This document shows positions 14,983 to 19,902 of a stretch of DNA of 19,902 nt, in pieces (the first letter of the stretch is position 1; the number at the start of each line of letters is the position of its first letter). Both the position numbers and the translations under genes were made by a program. The stretch spans positions 1 through 19,902 of the forward strand of contig JAEUWE010000264.1 in the NCBI GenBank assembly GCA_016791465.1. Reading direction: 5' to 3'. The notes beneath the pieces are model-generated. The model saw only the letters and a program-made list of their open reading frames with translations. It did no database searches and was not told where the DNA came from. Source of the stretch: Pseudobdellovibrionaceae bacterium. Its GTDB lineage: Bacteria; Bdellovibrionota; Bdellovibrionia; Bdellovibrionales; JAMPXM01.

Positions 14983-16287
14983 TCATTTTCCGGTCACGGT
15001 TAGCTTCGCAACGCGTACAAACGGAACCTCGGTCGTCCCATCGTTCACCGCCTCATGCGAAACACTGACAACGTCGTTCATCAGATCGAACAAATTCCCC
15101 GACACCATCACTTCCGAAAGCGGCTGCGCCAGTTCCCCGTCCACAATCAGATACGAGTTCTTCGCGACACCCGAAAAGTCCCCGTTCGCCGCCGGATACC
15201 CGCCCGAGAATCGTTGCAAAAAAAGCCCGTGCTTTGTCTCATCGATCATCTCGTTCACCGAAGATAGACCCCGCTCAAAAACCAAATTGCCGCCACCGTT
15301 GGGCGAGCGCTCCAGACCCGTTCGGCGAGCGCCGTAGTCAGAAAGCATGAAACTCTTCAGCACACCCGACTCCAAAATCGATGATGGCGCCGCCACATAG
15401 CCTTCGCTCGTGTACAGCTCACGCGCGGCAAACAGCGCATCCGCCGGCCGCACGCTCAAGTGCAAAAGCGGTGAGGCCACTTTTTGCCCAAGCTTATCGC
15501 GAAGACGGCTGGTTCCCGCGATCATCGTCCCATCCCGCAAGTGCGAGAGCCACGAGTTCGCCAGATCCATAAAGCACTCCGGTGAAAGAATCGCCGGTCC
15601 GACAAATTTCCCTTCAAGCGGTTTGTGATCAATCTCCCGCACCGAGCTTGCCATCAAGCGCCGAACAGCCGCGATATCGATCAGCTCGCGATCGAGCGAA
15701 GAAACATGCCCACCGGAATAGTTGAATGAGCTTGTGCGCCCGTTCCGCTTTCCCGAGAACATTCCAAAAAAGGAGTAGCTCCCGGTACCCGACGAAATCG
15801 AAAGTCCCTTCGTGTTCAAGCGGACCATTTCATTTCTCAGAAACTGCAGTCCCGATTGCTCCATCTTGATGTCGGGATACTCCGTCACCGTGACTTTCGC
15901 AAAACTCGTGATCCGCTCATGCATTTGCTCAAGCGAGGGCTCCACCGGCCCATACTCAAGACGCTGAACACTCTGCGGCCCCACCAAAACCCGTGCTTCA
16001 TCCACCGGCGTCGCCTGCACACCTTCGCTCAACTGCTGCATGCTCAGCGCAAGGCTTTCGCTATCCACCTGATTGAGCTCAACGGACGCCATTCTCCCAG
16101 CGGAAAATGCGCGAAGAGAAAGTGTCACTTCATTCGTGCTGCGCAAAAGCGAAACCTGGCCCGCATCGATCTGCATCTCGCTGAGGCCATTCTCTCTAGC
16201 AGTCACTTCAAAATCATCAAACCCGTGAGCACGACCTTTTGCTAAAACCCGATCGGCCAATTCTCGCAACGCTGTCGACTCTGCCAT
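14983..16287 (-). CDS. tldE: TldE/PmbA-family metalloprotease subunit
   Basis: 434 residues from the ATG at 16287. The PmbA/TldE pattern runs through the length: an N-terminal helix-strand domain (LADRVLAKGRAHGFDDFEV), an internal MKKE-like strand region, and a C-terminal part with PAANGDFSGVAKNSYLI and VSGNL. It lacks the HExxxH motif, as expected for the non-catalytic partner of TldD. The pair forms a TldD/TldE protease that removes unstructured peptides or leader sequences, such as the microcin B17 precursor and CcdA in E. coli. The frame extends to 16383, but the ATG at 16287 overlaps the tldD stop (TGATG) and has GGGAGG 6 bases upstream, so that is the start. No RiPP precursor is visible nearby. 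Confidence 0.93.
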   Translation of the reverse strand: MAESTALRELADRVLAKGRAHGFDDFEVTARENGLSEMQIDAGQVSLLRSTNEVTLSLRAFSAGRMASVELNQVDSESLALSMQQLSEGVQATPVDEARVLVGPQSVQRLEYGPVEPSLEQMHERITSFAKVTVTEYPDIKMEQSGLQFLRNEMVRLNTKGLSISSGTGSYSFFGMFSGKRNGRTSSFNYSGGHVSSLDRELIDIAAVRRLMASSVREIDHKPLEGKFVGPAILSPECFMDLANSWLSHLRDGTMIAGTSRLRDKLGQKVASPLLHLSVRPADALFAARELYTSEGYVAAPSSILESGVLKSFMLSDYGARRTGLERSPNGGGNLVFERGLSSVNEMIDETKHGLFLQRFSGGYPAANGDFSGVAKNSYLIVDGELAQPLSEVMVSGNLFDLMNDVVSVSHEAVNDGTTEVPFVRVAKLTVTGK

Positions 16288-17681
16288 CACCGACCTCCCA
16301 CATGGACACGCGCCTTGATCGAAGGACCACCCATGCCGACTGGCATCGGTTGTTTTTTTCCACAATAGCCTGCGCTCTCCCACGTGAACTCATCCGAGAT
16401 CATACTCACCGAGCGAAGCATATCGAACGCCACCCCTGATATCGTTGAATCGCGAAGCGCCCGTCCGAGTTTTCCGTTCTTGATTTCATAGCCGGTTCCG
16501 GTTGCGAACATAAACTCGCCGGTGGTGTCGGCTTGTCCGTTGCCGGATTTCATCAAGTAGTACCCATTATCGATCGATGCGATCATTTCTTCGAGTTTCG
16601 ATTTTCCAGGGAGAATGGCCGTGTTCCGCATGCGAATCAACGGTTCATCCGCAAATGTAAAGGCGCGCGCATGCCCCGTTGCTTTGTGCTTAAAGTGCTC
16701 GGCCGTTTCGCGATTGTGCATAAAGGTTTTCAACACTCCTTTATCGATAATCACGGTGTCCGTTGCAGCAACTCCCTCATCATCAACGTGGACCGGCTGA
16801 GGGCAGACTGTCCCTCGATAGGTATGAGCAAAATCAACCAGCGAAACAAGTGGGCTTGCCACGACGTTGCCTAAGTTATCGCCCGCAACCGATCCGCCCA
16901 AAACCAAATCGGCCTCGGCTGTATGACCAACCGCTTCGTGCGCCAACACTCCTGCCAAATCCGAATCCAAGATCACATCGTGCATACCGGCTTCGGGCAA
17001 AATGCCCTCAGCTTTGCGCGACGTCCTCGCATAGATTTCATCCAGCCATCCTTCAAGCGAGTCCGGCCGAATCAGAAACAGATCCTGCAACTCGCCAAGC
17101 CCGCCGCGAATCTCGCGATGCTGGATCGGCCCGTGCGGCGAATCCTTCGTCATCGCCACGAACAAGTGCGAACGCGGCACCATCGACGACAAAAAGCCAT
17201 CGCTTGATGTCACGATCTGTTTTCTCATATGCAGCGACATCAAAGTCACACTGCGCGCCTTCAGATCGGGATACCGCTTCGCAATCAACGCATCGACGGA
17301 CTTGACGAGCTCAATCCACACGCCCGATGGCACGGGATTCACGCGACTCGCATAGAGCTTGTCACTTGACGCTTGTGCTACACCAACCAAGCCGCCATTT
17401 CGTGGCGCACGCTGCTGCAAAAAAGCAGCGTTCCGTCTTGCATCGCGAAGCGCCTTTCTGGCCGTTTCAAGTGAAGCCACCGACTGCGACGAGAATCCCC
17501 AATAGCCGCCGGCAAAGGCTCTCGCCGAAACACCGCGGCTCACATCCTGCGAGTTCATCATCAATTGTCCATTGAGCATCGAGATGCGAATGCTCTTATT
17601 CTCTTGAAATCGCACTTCGCACGAAGTCCCGCTCGGGCTGGTCGACGCGATTTCAGGCTTGAGTGATCGCAAATCCAACAT
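16287..17681 (-). CDS. tldD: TldD-family zinc metalloprotease subunit
   Basis: 464 residues from the ATG at 17681. The zinc site HEAVGHTAEAD gives His248, Glu249 and His253, and Cys440 in GYCGKKQ matches the third zinc ligand of E. coli TldD. The C-terminal end with PMPVG, PSIKAR and VGGR is also typical. With TldE it should form the active protease in the cytoplasm. The frame extends to 17714, but the ATG at 17681 has AAGGAG 7 bases upstream and gives the normal N-terminus. The gene comes first, with tldE overlapping its stop, so equal synthesis of both subunits is likely. The divergent DUF3592 gene starts about 108 bp away. I find no clear promoter between them. Confidence 0.95.
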   Translation of the reverse strand: MLDLRSLKPEIASTSPSGTSCEVRFQENKSIRISMLNGQLMMNSQDVSRGVSARAFAGGYWGFSSQSVASLETARKALRDARRNAAFLQQRAPRNGGLVGVAQASSDKLYASRVNPVPSGVWIELVKSVDALIAKRYPDLKARSVTLMSLHMRKQIVTSSDGFLSSMVPRSHLFVAMTKDSPHGPIQHREIRGGLGELQDLFLIRPDSLEGWLDEIYARTSRKAEGILPEAGMHDVILDSDLAGVLAHEAVGHTAEADLVLGGSVAGDNLGNVVASPLVSLVDFAHTYRGTVCPQPVHVDDEGVAATDTVIIDKGVLKTFMHNRETAEHFKHKATGHARAFTFADEPLIRMRNTAILPGKSKLEEMIASIDNGYYLMKSGNGQADTTGEFMFATGTGYEIKNGKLGRALRDSTISGVAFDMLRSVSMISDEFTWESAGYCGKKQPMPVGMGGPSIKARVHVGGR

Positions 17682-17688
17682 AGATAAT

Positions 17689-17694
17689 CTCCTT
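17689..17694 (-). promoter_or_regulatory. Ribosome binding site deciding the tldD start
   Basis: The minus strand reads AAGGAG, 7 bases before the ATG at 17681. The upstream in-frame ATG at 17714 has no comparable site, so translation should begin at 17681. Confidence 0.75.
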
Positions 17695-17789
17695 GGCGAG
17701 AAACACAGCTTCACGAGAAATTAAGCTTCCGTCTATCGCCGCCGCAGAGAGCAATTGTCGCGCACGTCAACCCGAGAGAAAGTGGAGCA

Positions 17790-18635
17790 ATGGTTAAAAT
17801 CGCAGGTCTCATCTTCGCCGCTCTCGCCGCACTCTTCTGGGTTCGAGCTCGACTCGCAATACTCAAAACACCCCTGACCAAAGCCCAGTCCATTCCAACC
17901 GGAGTCAAACGCGCGACCTTCATCTCAATCGCCATCCTCTCGATTCTTGGACCAGCCATTCTCATCTACGGAGGACGCGATCTTCTGATCGAACTCCAAC
18001 GCGCCCAAACATGGCTTCCGACCACTGCCACGGTCGCTCATCTCGAAGACGCCGGCATACACAAAGGTCGAACCCAATACCGCGTCGCCTTCACCTTCAC
18101 CGATCAAAATGGGGAAACGCGATCTGCACTCTCAACAGACCGCCTCACATCACCACCGCCTCCCGGCAGCACCATTGCCATCCACTACAATCCCGAAAAC
18201 TCAGAAGAGGCCAATCTCAACAGCCCATTCTATCGTTTCGGCATGCCATCGCTCTTCACTCTGCTTGGCCTGGTGCTCTTCGGCTTCGCGGTCATGGCCG
18301 GCCGTGAAGTTCTAAGGATCAATGCCCTCAAAACACTCGCCTCGTCGAGCCCGCTTAAACCCACCCGTCTCATCGAAGGTCACCTCATCAAGTCAAAAAA
18401 GAACATCTTTCTCTCGCTCAAGCATCAGAGCTGCTGGCAGCTCCATGTCGAGTATCACGATCAGGCCGGACGACTCTTCACCACAGTGAGTGAACCGATT
18501 TGGGACAGAAATCCATCAGAGTGGAGCAACCGCGATATCCCGGTGCCGCTCATTCTCGACAGCTCAACACCAGCAAGAGCCTGGGTGCAGGTTCAGGAGT
18601 ACTTCAGAACCTGCCAGCAGCAATTGCGTAGCTAA
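17790..18635 (+). CDS. DUF3592 family membrane protein
   Basis: 281 residues. TM segments lie at about 2-18, 43-61 and 156-176. Between TM2 and TM3 is the DUF3592 block: TWLPTTATVAHLED (74-87), YRVAFTFTDQNG (about 97-108), PPPGSTIAIHYNPEN (about 127-142). That last phrase is the most recognisable part of the family. A second soluble part follows TM3 (about 177-281) with two Cys and a repeated hint of the same fold (EYHDQAGRLFTTVSEPIW). The ATG has GTGGAG only 2 bases upstream, so the true ribosome site may be the earlier GAGAGAAAG. The function of DUF3592 is not known. It is divergent from tldD, and a lipoprotein gene follows after 68 bp, possibly on its own promoter. Confidence 0.75.
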   Translation: MVKIAGLIFAALAALFWVRARLAILKTPLTKAQSIPTGVKRATFISIAILSILGPAILIYGGRDLLIELQRAQTWLPTTATVAHLEDAGIHKGRTQYRVAFTFTDQNGETRSALSTDRLTSPPPPGSTIAIHYNPENSEEANLNSPFYRFGMPSLFTLLGLVLFGFAVMAGREVLRINALKTLASSSPLKPTRLIEGHLIKSKKNIFLSLKHQSCWQLHVEYHDQAGRLFTTVSEPIWDRNPSEWSNRDIPVPLILDSSTPARAWVQVQEYFRTCQQQLRS

Positions 18636-18703
18636 GTGCTCCAAACTGAAACGAGTGAACGAAAAATCGTCAAGAAACCCCGACTTTTGTCCGATAAGCC
18701 TCC

Positions 18704-19902
18704 ATGCGATCGTCCGTCTTTATATCCAAGGCATTCGCCCTGCGTGCCGTGCTCAGCACACTTCTCATCTCGACGCTGAACGCCGGATGCAACCTCGAAC
18801 AATTCTTTGAGAAGAAGCCAAAAGCTTCGGCCACGCCAACCGTCGACAATTCGCTCGAGTGGTGGTCAGTAAACCCGATCATCTCCCCAGCAACGGGAGT
18901 CAGCCTGCTCGGCAAGGTCGTCGGCGTCGTCAATGTCGCCGGTGCGACCGTGAATCTGTACTCTGACTCCTCCTGCTCGTCACTCGTAGCGTCAGGAAGT
19001 CCCTCTGAGGTAACAACTGGAATTCAGTTCCCCGCGACAGCAAACGGAATCACCGGCATCTATGCCAAAGTGGTCGACTCCGTCACCAATACCTCCTCCA
19101 GCTGTACATACGTCGGCCAGTATCTTTCCGTCGCACCAACAGTCAGCCCAGTCTACGCAAGCCAGGGTGCCAACTGGAATGACTACGTCATCAATAACGG
19201 AACGACGATCTTCAACGCCACCGGTGCCGCCTGTGCTGGAACAGAAATCAATGGCTACTTGAGCTGTCTACATGGCGCCGAGATGAAGAAAGTCGCCGTT
19301 ACTGGTGCCAATAGCTGCACCGGCCTTTCGATCACTGATAGTCTCGATGCGTTCATCTGGACGTGTAAAGTCGTCTCGGGAACGGCGACCTTCTACTCCG
19401 TCGCCCTCAAACCGTTTAAGGGTTTAAAGGATCTCATCACTGGAACTTCGTGGCGCAACATGTCCGTCACGATCACATCCAGCGCAGGCTCCGTCACCTC
19501 TCCCTCCTCGGCCTGGTGGAGCAACACAATCACCGCTCTACCCAACAACTCGACATCCGGAAGCGGAGTCGTCTCGCTATCTTCAAGCGGCACAATCTAC
19601 ACACTCGCAACCTCGCGGGCGACTGAAGGCTATGCCATCACAACATCAAAAGTCGCATTGGTTACACTTGGCGGCGCCACACTCTCTTATGTTGCCGGAG
19701 CCAACAACTTTAACGCCACCTCAGGCCAAACCACTCCACCGCTCAACATTCGCGCCATTATCGGCGCCGCCGCACAAAACTATCTCTGGATCGAAGCCGA
19801 CATCAGCGGCTCTTCAAGCATCGACACGCAAGCCGGTGCGCCGATCTTAGCGCGCAATCTCAAACACCTGCGCATCAAAAATTCAAATTTTAAAAACTCG
19901 GC
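18704..19902 (+). CDS. Large surface lipoprotein with Ig-like module and start of a beta-helix (partial, C-terminus outside window)
   Basis: The frame starts at an ATG at 18704, directly preceded by an in-frame stop, and stays open to the right edge: 399 residues. The first 28 form a lipoprotein signal peptide with Cys29 in LNAGC, a slightly off-consensus lipobox. After a charged spacer comes an Ig-like module (about 50-143) with NLYSDSSCSS and GIYAKVVDS. A Ser/Thr-rich part (150-370) holds several Cys and the phrases YLSCLHGAEMKK and WWSNTI. The last visible stretch, NLKHLRIKNSNFKNS, looks like one turn of a right-handed parallel beta-helix. I recall similar modules in large surface proteins of Bdellovibrio relatives. 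No Shine-Dalgarno is visible. Likely on the outer membrane or cell surface; ligand unknown. Confidence 0.75.
   Translation, partial: MRSSVFISKAFALRAVLSTLLISTLNAGCNLEQFFEKKPKASATPTVDNSLEWWSVNPIISPATGVSLLGKVVGVVNVAGATVNLYSDSSCSSLVASGSPSEVTTGIQFPATANGITGIYAKVVDSVTNTSSSCTYVGQYLSVAPTVSPVYASQGANWNDYVINNGTTIFNATGAACAGTEINGYLSCLHGAEMKKVAVTGANSCTGLSITDSLDAFIWTCKVVSGTATFYSVALKPFKGLKDLITGTSWRNMSVTITSSAGSVTSPSSAWWSNTITALPNNSTSGSGVVSLSSSGTIYTLATSRATEGYAITTSKVALVTLGGATLSYVAGANNFNATSGQTTPPLNIRAIIGAAAQNYLWIEADISGSSSIDTQAGAPILARNLKHLRIKNSNFKNS

Noticed and set aside
17695..17789. TTGACG-like -35 between tldD and the DUF3592 gene
   Set aside because: No acceptable -10 at 16-18 bases on either strand. I could not support a promoter call.
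1..19902. tRNA, rRNA, CRISPR, insertion sequence or phage features
   Set aside because: No cloverleaf, regular direct repeat array, transposase or terminal inverted repeats seen when reading both strands.

Overview
The window looks like chromosome from a diderm bacterium of the Bdellovibrionota / former Deltaproteobacteria type. Reasons: a full MoxR-Bat operon with DUF58, TPR and BatD parts, HtrA beside TldD/TldE, a DUF1844 protein, and a Ser/Thr-rich lipoprotein with a 'lYSDSSC' Ig-like module of the kind I associate with Bdellovibrio relatives. The phylum is an inference from gene content, not a measured placement. Gene packing is tight, GC content is moderate by eye, and I see no tRNA, rRNA, CRISPR array, insertion sequence or phage gene.

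Region 1 (1-4603) is a membrane sugar-transfer module. On the minus strand an Agl23-type (TIGR03663) polytopic protein, a second GT-C-like membrane protein and a secreted protein cut by the window edge form one tightly coupled unit. Divergent from them is a dolichyl-phosphate-glucose-synthase-like GT2 enzyme. The likely logic is that the GT2 enzyme charges a polyprenyl phosphate with sugar and the multi-pass proteins use or move it.

Region 2 (4542-11943, minus strand) is a six-gene Bat operon in the order moxR, DUF58, a one-TM BatD/DUF4381-like protein, batA, a fused batB-batC, and batD. Most junctions overlap (ATGA or TGATG) or lie a few bases apart, and most starts carry good Shine-Dalgarno sequences. 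The batD 3' end overlaps the GT2 gene tail to tail by 62 bp. MoxR has glutamine in place of the Walker A lysine.

Region 3 (12087-14908, plus strand) is divergent from moxR. It holds an HtpX/M48-like membrane protein whose HExxH motif has decayed to FETAK, a DUF1844 protein and an HtrA/Deg serine protease with an intact triad and two PDZ domains. A cluster of hairpins built from five copies of a 7-mer separates htrA from the convergent tldD-tldE pair (14983-17681, minus strand).

Region 4 (17790-19902, plus strand) has a DUF3592 membrane protein and the first 399 residues of a large surface lipoprotein that runs off the window.

The two most notable points are apparent active-site losses in two divergent neighbours: a MoxR without its Walker A lysine and an M48-type protein without its zinc histidines. 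They sit between a von Willebrand-domain envelope complex and a set of intact periplasmic or cytosolic proteases.
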